A DNA stretch of 64,000 nt, from assembly GCA_903828535.1 (NCBI GenBank), contig CAIKMN010000010.1:1-64000 (forward strand), written 5' to 3'. This document shows positions 19,192 through 30,967 of this stretch, in pieces. The translations under genes were made by a program, and so were the position numbers. The notes below the pieces were generated by a model, which saw only the letters and a list, made by a program, of their open reading frames with translations, did no database searches and had not been told where the DNA came from. The stretch's first letter is position 1. Each line of letters opens with the position of its first letter. The stretch comes from an uncultured Curvibacter sp. (lineage in GTDB: Bacteria; Pseudomonadota; Gammaproteobacteria; Burkholderiales; Burkholderiaceae_C).

Positions 19192-19821
19192 CTAAACAGA
19201 CCCTCGCTCTGTCAGCGCCGCAGGGCTCAATACGAATCCAAAGATCTGCTCGATTCCTGCCCTCAGCAGCGCTTGCGGGGCGGGCCAAGCCCCCGACTCG
19301 ATCATTTCGACTGCCACGCCAACGTCTTGGCTGTGAACCAGACCCAAACCCGCTGGCGTGTTGGCGTAAAGCCAGCCCGATTCATCCACCCAAACCGATA
19401 AAACGGGGAAGGGCACTTGGCCCTCAACCTTGTTTTTTTCGACGTTGGGCGTCTCTGGGTGAGTGGGAACGAAAACGGGTTCCGGATTGAACGAGGGCTC
19501 AAAAGCCGCCAACTGGCCTCTTTGATTCACACGCCAAATCCAAGGCGCAGCGGCCAGCTCCACAAAAACGCGCTGCGGCCCGTTTTGAAAATACCAGCAC
19601 CCACGCGCATCGGCGGCGTAGTTGCGCTGAATAAAACCAATGAGTTTGTCGTGGCGCAACACCGAGCCTTGCGCGCCGGGCGCGCCGCTGTTGAAGGTGC
19701 CCAAGGCCTGCACCGCGTCATCCCGCATCCGCCATTGGCCTCGGGCGTCCAAACCCAGCCAACCGTAGCAAGCGGGCACATGGGGCCATTTGGCCATGGC
19801 TTGTTGCACCAATTCATCCAT
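19192..19821 (-). CDS. Conserved protein of unknown function (Burkholderiales DUF family)
   Basis: I recognise the opening MDELVQQAMAKWPHVPACYGWLGLDARGQWRMRDD from Burkholderiales proteins annotated only with a domain of unknown function (I recall DUF2946, not verified). The product has 209 residues, no signal peptide and no transmembrane helix. Aromatic-rich segments such as CYGWLGLD, CWYFQNGPQRVFVEL and PWIWRVN suggest a compact beta-rich fold. It overlaps the 3' end of the YheT-like hydrolase gene by 8 bases, so the two are probably co-expressed. No function can be given. Confidence 0.8.
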   Translation of the reverse strand: MDELVQQAMAKWPHVPACYGWLGLDARGQWRMRDDAVQALGTFNSGAPGAQGSVLRHDKLIGFIQRNYAADARGCWYFQNGPQRVFVELAAAPWIWRVNQRGQLAAFEPSFNPEPVFVPTHPETPNVEKNKVEGQVPFPVLSVWVDESGWLYANTPAGLGLVHSQDVGVAVEMIESGAWPAPQALLRAGIEQIFGFVLSPAALTERGSV

Positions 19822-20893
19822 GGGCCAGTGCCTGTTGATCAAACCATCCCATGACGGCTTCGGGCATGGCCAGAACATGGCTTTTACAACCCCCCTCGGA
19901 CACTGGGAAACCCACGTGCCCCCCTTGCTTGGGTTGCCACAGAGTGACCCAAGGGCTGGCATCTGCTGGCGTTGGCAAGCTCTCCGCTGGTATGAAAGGG
20001 TCGTTTTGAGCGTTGAGGACCAAGGCGGGCAGGCGAACCTTTTGCAAATGAGGCTTCGAAGAAGCCCGCTGCCAATAATCGGCCGTGTCCTTGAAACCAT
20101 GCAAAGGCGCCGTGAAGACATTGTCGAAATCCGCCAGGGTTTTAGACCGAAGGGCTTTGTCTAAATCAAACAAGCCCGGGTGCTGCCGCCATTTCAATTT
20201 CGCTTTTCGCTTCATGGTTTTCAAGAACATGCGGGCATAAACCAAGCGATTAAAACCCACGCCTAAAGCAGCACCGCTGGCCACCAAATCCAGCGGCGAA
20301 CAAATCGCCGAGACGGCGTTCACCAGCGATGAAGCGGTTTCCCCTCGCTCTTGCGCCCAGCGAAGCAAGGCGTTACCGCCAAGTGAAATGCCGACAGCCT
20401 GCCAACGACAGATGCTTTGTGTCTGGAGGCGCTGGAGCATCCAATCAATTTCTTCAAAGTCACCGGAATGGTAGGCCCTGGGCGCTCGGTTGATTTCGCC
20501 GCTGCAACCCCGAAAGTGCACCACCGCAAAGGCCCAGCCCCTTGCTTGAGCCAGGGTGGCGAAGGCTTGTGAATAGGCGCTGCTCGAGTCGCCCTCGAGG
20601 CCGTGAAACAGGACCAAACCTTTGGTGGACGAATTGAACTGCCCTTGCGTGGACTTCCCTTGCGGTGCTGAAGGCAGGGTCGTGCCTTGACTGGCGTTGG
20701 CATGTGAAATTTTTTGCGATTTTCCGTGGATTAAAAAATCCACATCGACAAAGTCACCATCGGGGGTGTCCCAGCGCTCGCGCACAAAGCAAGGCGGATG
20801 GGATGGATCCAGTCGGTCTCTGGAACACCGAGAGCCCCAAATGGTTTGCAAATGGCCGCTGGGCAGCCAAAACGGGGCCTCGTAGTGTTGCAT
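19814..20893 (-). CDS. YheT-like alpha/beta hydrolase
   Basis: A 359-residue alpha/beta hydrolase of the YheT/ABHD1-3 type. The N-terminus PFWLPSGHLQTIW is a hallmark of this subfamily. The oxyanion-side motif is VLFHGLEGDSSSAY, and the nucleophile elbow VGISLGGNALLRW contains the catalytic serine. A C-terminal histidine for the triad is in KQGGHVGF. Natural substrates of bacterial YheT proteins are unknown; esterase activity is likely. It lies 8 bases after the NTF2-like gene and overlaps the downstream DUF gene. Confidence 0.88.
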   Translation of the reverse strand: MQHYEAPFWLPSGHLQTIWGSRCSRDRLDPSHPPCFVRERWDTPDGDFVDVDFLIHGKSQKISHANASQGTTLPSAPQGKSTQGQFNSSTKGLVLFHGLEGDSSSAYSQAFATLAQARGWAFAVVHFRGCSGEINRAPRAYHSGDFEEIDWMLQRLQTQSICRWQAVGISLGGNALLRWAQERGETASSLVNAVSAICSPLDLVASGAALGVGFNRLVYARMFLKTMKRKAKLKWRQHPGLFDLDKALRSKTLADFDNVFTAPLHGFKDTADYWQRASSKPHLQKVRLPALVLNAQNDPFIPAESLPTPADASPWVTLWQPKQGGHVGFPVSEGGCKSHVLAMPEAVMGWFDQQALAHG

Positions 20894-20901
20894 GAGCCGC
20901 C

Positions 20902-21360
20902 TTAATGCAAGACAGTGGCGGGTGTGTGAATGTCCAAGTCCGACACATCGCTGTCTCTCGGGCCTTGGCTGGCGTGGTGCGCCACGAGTCGCCAGCCTTG
21001 CGAGGTGTTTTGGTAGACGTTGGTCGCCACAATCCAGCCCACTTGAGGCCCCTCGTTGGTCAACATTTCCACCCGTTCCAACACACTGTGAACGGCGCTC
21101 CCCAAGGATTCCATGCGCGTCACCCGCTGCGGGCTGACTGGAATGCCGCCATGGGCAAACATCGCTTCAAACACATTGCGGATGGCGGTGTGACCCAAAA
21201 GCCTCGGACCACTGGGGTGCACGCATACAATTTCATCTTCTTCTGCCCAACAAGCCATGAGCTTATCGAGATCACCCTTTTGCAGGGCTTCGTAGAAGGC
21301 CGTTTCGGTTTCATTTGCCGACCCGCCGGAGAGAAGAACGCGCTGTTTAGACTTGGCCAT
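20902..21360 (-). CDS. SnoaL/NTF2-like fold protein
   Basis: A 152-residue protein with the cone-shaped NTF2-like fold pattern: ETAFYEALQKGDLDKLMACWAEEDEIVCVHPSG at the start, then LLGHTAIRNVFEAMFAHGG and a late strand pair ending GWRLVAHHAS. Such proteins may be small enzymes or ligand binders; no catalytic residues are clear. I use the ATG at 21360 because the 11 upstream residues are atypical. It is first in a likely operon with the YheT-like hydrolase and the DUF protein. Confidence 0.8.
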   Translation of the reverse strand: MAKSKQRVLLSGGSANETETAFYEALQKGDLDKLMACWAEEDEIVCVHPSGPRLLGHTAIRNVFEAMFAHGGIPVSPQRVTRMESLGSAVHSVLERVEMLTNEGPQVGWIVATNVYQNTSQGWRLVAHHASQGPRDSDVSDLDIHTPATVLH

Positions 21361-21380
21361 GGTGGGGATTATGCAAAAAG

Positions 21381-21415
21381 AAAAAGCCCTCACCGAGAAA
21401 TCGATGGGGCTTTTT
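21381..21415 (-). terminator. Rho-independent terminator of the atp operon
   Basis: On the minus strand AAAAAGCCCC pairs with (A)GGGCTTTTT and the T-run continues as CTTTTT, 38 bases beyond the atpC stop. Because the stem begins with A-run and ends with T-run, it could also stop transcription on the other strand. A second GC hairpin lies at 21426-21444. Confidence 0.8.
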
Positions 21416-21425
21416 GAACCGGTGC

Positions 21426-21444
21426 AGGGGCTTTTGACGCCCCT
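21426..21444 (-). other. Second hairpin after atpC
   Basis: AGGGGC and GCCCCT form a six-base stem with a 7-base loop between the atpC stop and the main terminator. It lacks its own T-run, so it may only protect the transcript 3' end. Confidence 0.4.
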
Positions 21445-21452
21445 ACAAGGCC

Positions 21453-21869
21453 TTATTTTTTCTGACGAAATTTACGCAAGGCTGCCAATTGAGCCGCATA
21501 AATGGTCAGCTCAGATTGGGCTTTGGCCAAATCGAAGTCACTCTTGGCATTTCTCAGGGCTTCTTCAGCGGCAGCACGGGCTTGATTGGCACGTTCTTCG
21601 TCCAAGTCTTTGCCGCGAATCGCCGTATCCGACAACACCGTCACGGCGTTGGGCTGCACTTCCAGAATGCCGCCGGCCACAAACACGAATTCCTCGCCGC
21701 CGTCGGCCATCTCAATGCGCACCGAGCCAGGCTTGATGCGGGTAATGAGCGGCGTGTGGCCGGGCAAAATGCCCAGCTCGCCGGATTCACCGGGCAAGGC
21801 CACAAACTTGGCCTGACCCGAGAACACGGCCTCTTCAGCACTCACAACGTCAACTTGAATGGTTGCCAT
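21453..21869 (-). CDS. atpC: ATP synthase epsilon subunit
   Basis: Epsilon is the small central-stalk subunit of F1 that couples rotation and restrains ATP hydrolysis. The 138-residue protein has the N-terminal beta-sandwich ([40 protein letters not shown]) and a C-terminal helical hairpin rich in alanine and charged residues. It is last in the atp operon, 5 bases after atpD, and is followed by a terminator. Confidence 0.97.
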   Translation of the reverse strand: MATIQVDVVSAEEAVFSGQAKFVALPGESGELGILPGHTPLITRIKPGSVRIEMADGGEEFVFVAGGILEVQPNAVTVLSDTAIRGKDLDEERANQARAAAEEALRNAKSDFDLAKAQSELTIYAAQLAALRKFRQKK

Positions 21870-21874
21870 GATGA

Positions 21875-23296
<1,422 letters not shown>

Positions 23297-23319
23297 TTAG
23301 CTGAACTGTCTTGACCGTC

Positions 23320-24192
23320 TTAGCCGCTGATCGCCGCGGCGCCAGAAACGATTTCGGACAATTCTTTTGTGATGGCTGCTTGACGAGTTTTGTTGTAAAC
23401 GAGTTTGAGCTCGCCAATCACATTACCCGCGTTGTCTGTAGCGGCTTTCATGGCCACCATGCGTGCTGCATGCTCGGAAGCCATGTTTTCAGCCACTGCT
23501 TGGTAAACCAAAGACTCGACGTAACGCACCAACAGGTGGTCAATCACGGTTTGTGCATCGGGTTCGTACAGATAGTCCCAACCATGTTCGGTTTTTTCCG
23601 ATTCAAGGGTCTTTGAAGACAGGGGCAAGAGCTGTTCAACCACCGATTCTTGCTTCATCGTGTTGATGAACTTGGTGTAAGCCAAGTGAACCGAATTGAT
23701 GCGGCCTTCGTGGTAAGCGTCCAACAACACCTTGACAGGCCCAATGAGCTTGTCCAAGTGGGGTGTATCGCCCAGCCCGGTGACGTGCGAAACAACCTTG
23801 ATGCCGACTCGGTTCATAAAGCCCAAGCCCTTGTTGCCAATGGCGACGGCCTCTGTTGAAATGCCCTGCGATTGCCATTCGCGCAGCTTGCTGGTGACGG
23901 CACGCAACACGTTGGTGTTCATGCCGCCGCACAAGCCCTTGTCGGTGCTCACCACGATCATGCCAGCGGACTTGGCCTCGTTCGTTTGCATGAACGGGTG
24001 AACGTATTCCGGATTGGCTTCACCGAGGTTGGCGGCGACGTTGCGGATCTTTTCGCTATAAGGGCGGGCGGCGCGCATACGCTCCTGCGCCTTGCGCATT
24101 TTGGAGACGGAAATCATCTCCATGGCCTTGGTGATCTTCTTGGTGTTTTCCACCGATTTGATCTTGGTGCGTAGTTCCTTGCCCGATGCCAT
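23320..24192 (-). CDS. atpG: ATP synthase gamma subunit
   Basis: Gamma is the rotating central shaft of F1. The 290-residue protein has the conserved N-terminal coil ([32 protein letters not shown]), the middle segment [19 protein letters not shown], and the C-terminal coil ([43 protein letters not shown]). It starts 11 bases after atpA and is unremarkable. Confidence 0.98.
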   Translation of the reverse strand: MASGKELRTKIKSVENTKKITKAMEMISVSKMRKAQERMRAARPYSEKIRNVAANLGEANPEYVHPFMQTNEAKSAGMIVVSTDKGLCGGMNTNVLRAVTSKLREWQSQGISTEAVAIGNKGLGFMNRVGIKVVSHVTGLGDTPHLDKLIGPVKVLLDAYHEGRINSVHLAYTKFINTMKQESVVEQLLPLSSKTLESEKTEHGWDYLYEPDAQTVIDHLLVRYVESLVYQAVAENMASEHAARMVAMKAATDNAGNVIGELKLVYNKTRQAAITKELSEIVSGAAAISG

Positions 24193-24203
24193 ATCAGCCT
24201 CGC

Positions 24204-25757
24204 TTAAGCAAACGACTTCTTGAACGCTGCGATGGCGGTGTTCAATTCGGCTTCTGCATCTTTGTCCATGGCCTTGTCGGCTTCCAGCTTGGCCAACAAA
24301 GCGCCGTGGCTGGATTTCAGGTACTGATGCAAACCGTGTTCAAAAGGCAACACCTGCTTGATTTCGATGTCGTCCATGTAACCCTTATTGACCGCGAACA
24401 ACGTGGCGCCCATCAACGAGATGGGGAGCGGGCTGTATTGCGATTGCTTCAACAATTCGGTCACGCGGGCACCGCGGTCGAGTTGCTTGCGGGTGGCTTC
24501 GTCCAGGTCGGAAGCGAACTGCGCGAAAGCGGCCAATTCACGGTACTGGGCCAAGTCGGTACGAATACCACCGGACAAGTTCTTGATCAACTTGGTTTGA
24601 GCCGCACCACCCACGCGTGACACCGAGATACCGGCGTTAATAGCGGGACGGATACCGGCGTTGAACAAGCTGGTTTCCAAGAAGATCTGACCGTCGGTAA
24701 TCGAAATCACGTTGGTAGGCACGAAAGCAGACACGTCACCGGCTTGGGTTTCGATGATAGGCAGCGCGGTCAATGAACCGGTCTTGCCCTTCACAGCACC
24801 CTTGGTGAAGGCTTCCACGTAGTCGGCGTTCACGCGAGCGGCGCGTTCCAGCAAACGGCTGTGGAGATAGAACACGTCGCCAGGATAGGCTTCACGGCCT
24901 GGAGGACGGCGCAACAACAAAGACACTTGGCGGTAAGCCACGGCTTGCTTAGACAAATCGTCATAAACGATCAGAGCGTCTTCACCACGGTCGCGGAAGT
25001 ATTCGCCCATGGTGCAGCCCGAGTAGGCCGACACGTATTGCATCGCAGCCGATTCAGAAGCGGAGGCTGCGACAACGATGGTGTATTCCATCGCGCCAGC
25101 TTGCTCCAATGCCCGCACCACATTTTTAATGGACGAGGCTTTTTGGCCAATCGCCACATAAATACAGGTAACGTCTTGGCCCTTTTGGTTGATGATGGCA
25201 TCGATGGCCACGGCTGTTTTACCAGTCTGGCGGTCACCAATGATCAATTCACGTTGACCGCGGCCAACGGGCACCATCGAGTCGATGGACTTCAGACCGG
25301 TTTGCAGAGGTTGGCTAACAGATTCACGGGCGATCACACCAGGAGCAACCTTTTCGATCACGTCGGTCATCTTGGCGTTGATGGGACCCTTGCCGTCAAT
25401 GGGTTGACCCAAGGCGTTGACCACGCGGCCAATCAGCTCGGGGCCAACGGGCACTTCCAAAATGCGGCCCGTGCACTTGACGGTATCGCCTTCGGAGATG
25501 TGCTCGTACTCACCCAAGATCACGGCGCCAACAGAGTCGCGCTCGAGGTTCAAGGCCAAGCCGAAAGAAGGCACGCCTTCTTTGTTGGCGGGGAATTCCA
25601 ACATTTCACCTTGCATCACATCGGACAGCCCGTGCACGCGGACGATACCGTCGGACACAGACACCACGGTGCCTTGGTTGCGAATGTCGGTGCTGCCTGC
25701 AAGCCCTTCGATGCGGCTCTTGATCAGCTCAGAAATTTCTGCGGGATTGAGTTGCAT
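24204..25757 (-). CDS. atpA: ATP synthase alpha subunit
   Basis: The non-catalytic nucleotide-binding subunit of F1. Its 517 residues include the Walker A loop [15 protein letters not shown] near residue 170, the [43 protein letters not shown] signature, and the conserved N-terminus [16 protein letters not shown]. It follows atpH after a 48-base gap, the largest gap in the second half of the operon apart from atpG-atpD. Confidence 0.98.
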   Translation of the reverse strand: MQLNPAEISELIKSRIEGLAGSTDIRNQGTVVSVSDGIVRVHGLSDVMQGEMLEFPANKEGVPSFGLALNLERDSVGAVILGEYEHISEGDTVKCTGRILEVPVGPELIGRVVNALGQPIDGKGPINAKMTDVIEKVAPGVIARESVSQPLQTGLKSIDSMVPVGRGQRELIIGDRQTGKTAVAIDAIINQKGQDVTCIYVAIGQKASSIKNVVRALEQAGAMEYTIVVAASASESAAMQYVSAYSGCTMGEYFRDRGEDALIVYDDLSKQAVAYRQVSLLLRRPPGREAYPGDVFYLHSRLLERAARVNADYVEAFTKGAVKGKTGSLTALPIIETQAGDVSAFVPTNVISITDGQIFLETSLFNAGIRPAINAGISVSRVGGAAQTKLIKNLSGGIRTDLAQYRELAAFAQFASDLDEATRKQLDRGARVTELLKQSQYSPLPISLMGATLFAVNKGYMDDIEIKQVLPFEHGLHQYLKSSHGALLAKLEADKAMDKDAEAELNTAIAAFKKSFA

Positions 25758-25805
25758 GACTCTTTCCTTCTTTCTTTAAATTGCCTAACGTTGCAAGCCA
25801 GCGGC

Positions 25806-26336
25806 TTACGCAGTCAGGGCCACTTTCATTTGTTCCAAACGGGCCTTGACGGAAGTGTCAAGCACCTCGTCGCCAACGACCACGCGAATGCCACCGATCA
25901 ACTCGGGTTGCAGCTCAACCGACAGGTTCAACTGACGTCCAAAACGCTTCTCAAGCGCCGAGGACACTCCAGACAAAGCCGACGCATCGAGAGGAAATGC
26001 ACTGTAAACCACGGCGTCTGAAGAACCCTTTTCGGCGTTCTTCAAAGCGCGGAATTGCGTGGCAATTTCAGGCAAAACGGAGAGACGACCGTTGTCGATC
26101 ACGGCGTGCAAAAAGTTTTTTGCAGCAGCTGGCAGGGTTGTTTTGGCAACGCCCGATACCACTTCAAAAACCTGCTGAGCGCTCACGTTGGGGTTGCCAG
26201 CAAACTGTTGCAATTGCACATTGTCTGCAATCGCCGCCAATTCACTCAGCCACACCGAGGCGCCTTCAAGGTCGGAGGCCGAAGCCTCAAACAAGGCCTC
26301 AGCGTAGGGACGGGCAATGGTTGCGAGTTCTGCCAT
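25806..26336 (-). CDS. atpH: ATP synthase delta subunit
   Basis: Delta sits on top of F1 and joins it to the peripheral b stalk. The 176-residue protein starts with the typical [19 protein letters not shown] and ends with the family C-terminal segment [26 protein letters not shown]. It lies between atpF and atpA in the standard operon order. Confidence 0.97.
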   Translation of the reverse strand: MAELATIARPYAEALFEASASDLEGASVWLSELAAIADNVQLQQFAGNPNVSAQQVFEVVSGVAKTTLPAAAKNFLHAVIDNGRLSVLPEIATQFRALKNAEKGSSDAVVYSAFPLDASALSGVSSALEKRFGRQLNLSVELQPELIGGIRVVVGDEVLDTSVKARLEQMKVALTA

Positions 26337-26348
26337 GACGTTCCCTGA

Positions 26349-26819
26349 TCAGAGCTCAGCCTTGAGCTGATTCAGCAACTCGGCGTGAACGCTTGCGTTG
26401 ACTTCCTTGCGGAGAATCTGCTCAGCACCCTTGACCGCCAAGGAAGCGACTTGCTCGCGCAAAACTTCGCGGGCCTTGACGGCTTGTTGCTCGGCTTCAG
26501 CGACGGCCGCGGCGACAATTTTGTTGCCTTCTTCAGTCGCACGGAGCTTGGCTTCTTCAATGATGGCTTGGGCACGGCGCTCGGCATCGGCCAAACGGCT
26601 TTGCGACTCGTTGCTGGCCTTGGCCAACTCCGTTTTCACGCGCTGATCGGCAGCAGCCAATTCAGTGCGTGCCTTGTCAGCAGCAGCCAAGCCTTCGCTC
26701 ACTTTTTGCGCACGCTCGTCCAATGCCACCGCGATGGGCGGCCACACAAATTTCATGGTGAACCCGACCAAGATCAGGAACACAATGATTTGGACTATCA
26801 ATGTTGCGGTAATACTCAA
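26349..26819 (-). CDS. atpF: ATP synthase b subunit (TTG start)
   Basis: The b subunit forms the peripheral stalk as a dimer. The 156-residue protein has one N-terminal membrane helix ([25 protein letters not shown]), then a long charged coiled-coil rich in alanine, lysine and glutamate. The start codon is TTG: aligned with the E. coli N-terminus (MNLNATILGQ), [10 protein letters not shown] begins exactly at this TTG, and AAGGA lies six bases before it. A nearby ATG is out of frame. The weak start could help set b-subunit levels. Confidence 0.95.
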   Translation of the reverse strand: MSITATLIVQIIVFLILVGFTMKFVWPPIAVALDERAQKVSEGLAAADKARTELAAADQRVKTELAKASNESQSRLADAERRAQAIIEEAKLRATEEGNKIVAAAVAEAEQQAVKAREVLREQVASLAVKGAEQILRKEVNASVHAELLNQLKAEL

Positions 26820-26889
26820 TTTTCATCCTTCACCTCCGACGCCCCTGAGAGCTGCCGAAGGAATGGTGTGAGGAGAAAAACCTGACGAA

Positions 26890-27210
<321 letters not shown>

Positions 27211-27217
27211 TTAACGC

Positions 27218-28114
27218 TCAATGGTGATCGTGCGCTTGACCCACATAAACCAAGGTCAACATCATGAACACAAAGGCCTGCAATGTGATGATCAAGATGT
27301 GGAAGATGGCCCAAGCGGAACCCGCGATGATTTGACCAATGGCCAACAAAATGCCGGTAGCAGACAGCGTGAAAGCGCCACCCATCAGAGCGATCAACAA
27401 AAAGATCAACTCACCCGCATACATATTGCCAAACAACCGCATGCCATGCGAAACCGTTTTGGCCACAAACTCAATGATTTGCATCAAAAAGTTAAAAGGA
27501 TAGAGCGCCCAGTGGTTGCCAAAGGGGGCCGTGAACAATTCATGAATCCAGCCACCCAAGCCCTTGATTTTGACGTTGTAATACAAGCAAATCAGCAGCA
27601 CTGCAACCGACATGCCCATGGTGACCGCCAAGTCGGCGGTGGGCACCACACGCAAGAAGGCATGGTGTGGATCGCGACCAGTCGCGCCGTAGAACTGCGC
27701 CCAAAGTGCCGGGAAGAAGTCGACCGGGAACAAATCCATGGCGTTCAGCAAGAACACCCAAACGAAAATAGTAAGCGCCAGCGGCGCCACAAACTTGCGG
27801 CTTTCCGCATTGTGCACAATGCCCTTGGCTTGCTGATCAACCATTTCGAACAACAACTCGACTGCCGCCTGAAAGCGGCCGGGCACACCGGAGGTGGCCT
27901 TGCGCGCTGCCAACCACAAAATCCAGCAAGTCACGAAGCCGAGCAGCACCGAGAAGAAAATAGAGTCGTAGTTGTAGACTGAGAAATCGGCCACCGAAGC
28001 GGGTTTGCCCGATTGGAAAAAGGTCAAGTGGTGAATGATGTATTCGCCTGCCGTCAGGGCATGCTCAGCACCGTGTTCACCAACGTGTTCAACAACTTGT
28101 TCTTCAACAGCCAT
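27218..28114 (-). CDS. atpB: ATP synthase a subunit
   Basis: The a subunit provides the two proton half-channels next to the c ring. The 298-residue protein has several long hydrophobic helices. The essential arginine lies in [23 protein letters not shown] near residue 225. A histidine-rich N-terminus ([18 protein letters not shown]) extends before the first helix and is longer than in E. coli. It starts 3 bases after atpI. Confidence 0.97.
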   Translation of the reverse strand: MAVEEQVVEHVGEHGAEHALTAGEYIIHHLTFFQSGKPASVADFSVYNYDSIFFSVLLGFVTCWILWLAARKATSGVPGRFQAAVELLFEMVDQQAKGIVHNAESRKFVAPLALTIFVWVFLLNAMDLFPVDFFPALWAQFYGATGRDPHHAFLRVVPTADLAVTMGMSVAVLLICLYYNVKIKGLGGWIHELFTAPFGNHWALYPFNFLMQIIEFVAKTVSHGMRLFGNMYAGELIFLLIALMGGAFTLSATGILLAIGQIIAGSAWAIFHILIITLQAFVFMMLTLVYVGQAHDHH

Positions 28115-28117
28115 CTG

Positions 28118-28609
28118 TTATCTCGCCTGTTTAGGGGTTTTTCCGCCCGTCACCAAAAGTGCCAGCCAGTAAACCTTCATTGTCACCACCAAGCCCACCA
28201 GCAATGCCAGCCAGCTCAACTCTGAAACCACCCGGGGTGCCATGACCAACATCACCACACCCACTATCAATTTGACGGCCTCCCATACAAAGAAGCCGAG
28301 CACCGCACCCGTGACGCCAGTTGCGGCCAACCCACCTGCGAGGCCCCGGGCAAACAGCGCTGCGGGAACGACCACCGTCAAAGCACCATAAACCGCTGAC
28401 ACACCCGCACTGAATCGGCCCGTGATCCACCAAGCCAACAGGCCCAGCACACCACCCACCAGCACCTGCCAGAACACCACCCGCCAAGGCGAGAGCACAA
28501 AATGGTGCTGACGCCAGGCTTGGGCCTGTTCGGCGCTGAGGGGCTTGAACCTCAACTCGTCTAGCGCTTTTTCTGCCTCCACTTCTTCGGAGTAGCTGAC
28601 ATAGGCCAT
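28118..28609 (-). CDS. atpI: ATP synthase protein I
   Basis: AtpI is a small membrane protein at the head of many atp operons, thought to aid c-ring assembly or ion supply. The 163-residue product has a charged N-terminus (EEVEAEKALDELRFKPLSAEQAQAWRQH) and about four hydrophobic helices. Sequence conservation in this family is low, so the call leans on position upstream of atpB as well as topology. Confidence 0.88.
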   Translation of the reverse strand: MAYVSYSEEVEAEKALDELRFKPLSAEQAQAWRQHHFVLSPWRVVFWQVLVGGVLGLLAWWITGRFSAGVSAVYGALTVVVPAALFARGLAGGLAATGVTGAVLGFFVWEAVKLIVGVVMLVMAPRVVSELSWLALLVGLVVTMKVYWLALLVTGGKTPKQAR

Positions 28610-28682
28610 TGCTTTGAGTTACCTCGTAGTTACCAAGTCAATTACCGAATCCATCGAGACTTCATCGCTCACAAAGCCTGTG

Positions 28683-28688
28683 ATTATA
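28683..28688 (-). promoter_or_regulatory. Likely -10 box of the atp operon promoter
   Basis: On the minus strand TATAAT (within CCATATAATCACAGG) lies 74 bases before atpI. The -35 region is poor at standard spacing, so the promoter is inferred mainly from the perfect -10 and the position in a 224-base divergent gap. Confidence 0.4.
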
Positions 28689-28833
28689 TGGGGTTATCCC
28701 GACCTAACCTTACAAAAACCCATGAAACCCGTACTTTGCTCAGAAATTTTTGTGTTGATTTGGCGTTGTCTCTCTGGGTTTTAAACCACACGCCCCCAGT
28801 TAAAGACACAATTCAAACTTCTAAGGAGTCTCG

Positions 28834-29166
28834 ATGACCACCCCCATTTCCCGCCCCCCAGGCCACGCCCTTTACCCCACGACAGTCCCAGCACCCGACT
28901 CCAACCGCGTCGAATCTTTGATTGAATACCCCAGTCTTTTTCCAATCAAAGTGATGGGCGTCAAGGCAGAAGGTTTTGTCGAAGCCATGACGGCCATTGC
29001 CACCGAGCACGACCCGAGCTTTGAGCTTGGCCGCTTGGAAATGCGCGACAGCAGTGGTGGCAAATACCAAAGCTTGACGCTGACCGTCACCGCCACCAGC
29101 CGCGAACAGCTCGACAATTTGTACCGCGCTTTGACTGCCCATCCTCAAGCCAAGTACGTGCTTTAA
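28834..29166 (+). CDS. ybeD: YbeD/DUF493 family protein
   Basis: A 110-residue small protein of the DUF493 (YbeD) family, an ACT-like ferredoxin fold of unclear function. The core includes [30 protein letters not shown] and the ending [29 protein letters not shown] good ribosome site (AAGGAG) precedes the start. It is found directly upstream of lipB, as in E. coli and many proteobacteria, so a role linked to lipoate metabolism is often suspected but not shown. Confidence 0.92.
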   Translation: MTTPISRPPGHALYPTTVPAPDSNRVESLIEYPSLFPIKVMGVKAEGFVEAMTAIATEHDPSFELGRLEMRDSSGGKYQSLTLTVTATSREQLDNLYRALTAHPQAKYVL

Positions 29167-29176
29167 ACACGACGCA

Positions 29177-29216
29177 CCCCTTTTCGCCCTCTTCGCCCCT
29201 CTTCGCCCTTTTCGCA
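29177..29216. repeat. Imperfect TTCGCCC microrepeat between ybeD and lipB
   Basis: About four imperfect 10-11-base copies of a C/T-rich unit containing TTCGCCC fill most of the 67-base gap before lipB. No clear ribosome-binding site is left in front of lipB as a result. Confidence 0.5.
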
Positions 29217-29233
29217 CTCTCTCACATGACTGC

Positions 29234-29944
29234 ATGATGCCCATCTCCATCAAGTCTTTGGGCCTCAGTGACTGCGCAGACACCGTCGCCGCCATGCAAC
29301 TGTTCACAGCGGCGCGGGATGAGCACACCCCCGATGAAATTTGGCTTTGCGAGCATGCGCCCGTTTTCACGCAAGGACTGGCCGGCTTAGCGAGTCACAT
29401 TTTGGGCCCCGGCAATATTCCGGTACTGCCCACCAACCGGGGGGGCCAAGTGACTTATCACGGGCCTGGCCAAGTGGTGGCCTACCCCTTGATCAACCTC
29501 CAGCGCGCGGGCTATTACGTCAAAGAATATGTCTATAAACTCGAGCAGGCTCTGCTCTCCACTTTGGCCGAATGGGGCGTGACGGGCCACCGCATCGCCG
29601 GCGCGCCTGGGATTTATGTGCAACTGGCCGACCCCTTTGCCCACGCGACCCTGACCGGCCCGAGCCCCGCCCAAGACCCGTTTCGGGGACTCGGAAAGAT
29701 TGCCGCCTTGGGCATCAAAGTGAGCCGCCATTGCACCTACCACGGTGTCGCCTTGAATGTGGCGATGGACTTGGAACCCTTTGCCCGCATCAACCCCTGC
29801 GGCTATGCCGGGCTTCAAACCGTGGACCTTTCTACAATTGGGGTTCAAACCACTTGGCAAGAAGTGGCCGATGTGCTGGGCCGCAAGCTGCAAATTTACC
29901 TAGCGCCCCGCGGCCCCTCAACGCCACCTCTTTTGAACGATTAA
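29234..29944 (+). CDS. lipB: Lipoyl(octanoyl) transferase
   Basis: LipB moves octanoyl groups from acyl carrier protein to apo-lipoyl domains of enzymes such as pyruvate dehydrogenase. The 236-residue product contains the signature [19 protein letters not shown] near residue 75. The catalytic pair is the lysine in [13 protein letters not shown] and the cysteine just after it. Two consecutive ATGs (29234, 29237) could serve as start and no strong ribosome site is seen. It is followed by lipA after 7 bases. Confidence 0.95.
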   Translation: MMPISIKSLGLSDCADTVAAMQLFTAARDEHTPDEIWLCEHAPVFTQGLAGLASHILGPGNIPVLPTNRGGQVTYHGPGQVVAYPLINLQRAGYYVKEYVYKLEQALLSTLAEWGVTGHRIAGAPGIYVQLADPFAHATLTGPSPAQDPFRGLGKIAALGIKVSRHCTYHGVALNVAMDLEPFARINPCGYAGLQTVDLSTIGVQTTWQEVADVLGRKLQIYLAPRGPSTPPLLND

Positions 29945-29951
29945 ACAAACC

Positions 29952-30953
29952 GTGACCAACCCAGAAAATTTGAAGCCTGCCAACCCCGTCGTTCGCGAAG
30001 CGCAATCCCAGGCCGATTACAACCCTTTGGCCAAGCAAAAGGCCGCGGCCAAACTCTCGCGCATCCCGATCAAGGTGGAAGCCGGCGAAGTCTTGAAGAA
30101 GCCCTCGTGGATCCGTGTCAAAGCGGGCTCTCCCACCACGCGCTTTTATGAAATCAAACAAATTTTGCGCGAGAACAAGCTGAACACGGTGTGCGAAGAA
30201 GCCTCTTGCCCCAACATCGGCGAATGTTTTGGCAACGGCACGGCCACCTTCATGATCATGGGCGACAAGTGCACGCGCCGCTGCCCATTTTGCGATGTGG
30301 GGCACGGTCGCCCCGACCCCTTGGACGTCAACGAACCCCTCAACTTGGCCAACACCATCGCCCAACTTAAACTCAACTACGTGGTCATCACCAGCGTTGA
30401 CCGAGACGACCTGCGCGATGGCGGCAGCGCCCACTTTGTGGCTTGCATTGAAAACACGCGCCAGCGGTCACCCCAAACCCAAATTGAAATTTTGGTGCCC
30501 GACTTTCGGGGTCGCGACGATCGCGCCTTGGAAATTTTGAAAGCGGCTCCGCCCGATGTGATGAACCACAACCTGGAAACCGTGCCGCGCTTGTACAAAG
30601 AAGTGCGGCCGGGCTCCGACTACGCATTCAGCTTGAATTTGCTGAAAAAATTCAAAGCCCTGCACCCCAACGTACCCACCAAGAGCGGCCTGATGGTGGG
30701 CCTGGGCGAAACCGACGAAGAAATTTTGCAAGTCATGCAAGACATGCGGGCCCACCAGATCGACATGCTGACCCTAGGCCAATATTTGGCGCCCAGCAAC
30801 AGCCACCTGCCCGTGCGCCGCTACGTCACGCCCGACACCTTCAAGCTGTTTGAAGCCGAAGCCTACAAAATGGGTTTCAGCCACGCCGCTGTGGGCGCCA
30901 TGGTTCGCTCCAGTTACCACGCAGATCAGCAGGCGCATGGCGTACTCGCCTGA
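29952..30953 (+). CDS. lipA: Lipoyl synthase (GTG start)
   Basis: LipA is a radical SAM enzyme that inserts two sulfurs into protein-bound octanoyl groups. The radical SAM cluster motif is [11 protein letters not shown] (CxxxCxxC), and the auxiliary cluster that donates sulfur is [14 protein letters not shown] (Cx4Cx5C). The C-terminal RSSY serine typical of the family is present. At 333 residues it fits the family. The start is GTG, 7 bases after lipB, which points to coupled translation. Confidence 0.97.
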   Translation: MTNPENLKPANPVVREAQSQADYNPLAKQKAAAKLSRIPIKVEAGEVLKKPSWIRVKAGSPTTRFYEIKQILRENKLNTVCEEASCPNIGECFGNGTATFMIMGDKCTRRCPFCDVGHGRPDPLDVNEPLNLANTIAQLKLNYVVITSVDRDDLRDGGSAHFVACIENTRQRSPQTQIEILVPDFRGRDDRALEILKAAPPDVMNHNLETVPRLYKEVRPGSDYAFSLNLLKKFKALHPNVPTKSGLMVGLGETDEEILQVMQDMRAHQIDMLTLGQYLAPSNSHLPVRRYVTPDTFKLFEAEAYKMGFSHAAVGAMVRSSYHADQQAHGVLA

Positions 30954-30967
30954 GTTTTCCCCGATCC

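Noticed and set aside
24861-26021. 386-residue plus-strand ORF opposite atpA and atpH
   Set aside because: Antisense composition artefact; it spans two real gene boundaries without a recognisable protein.
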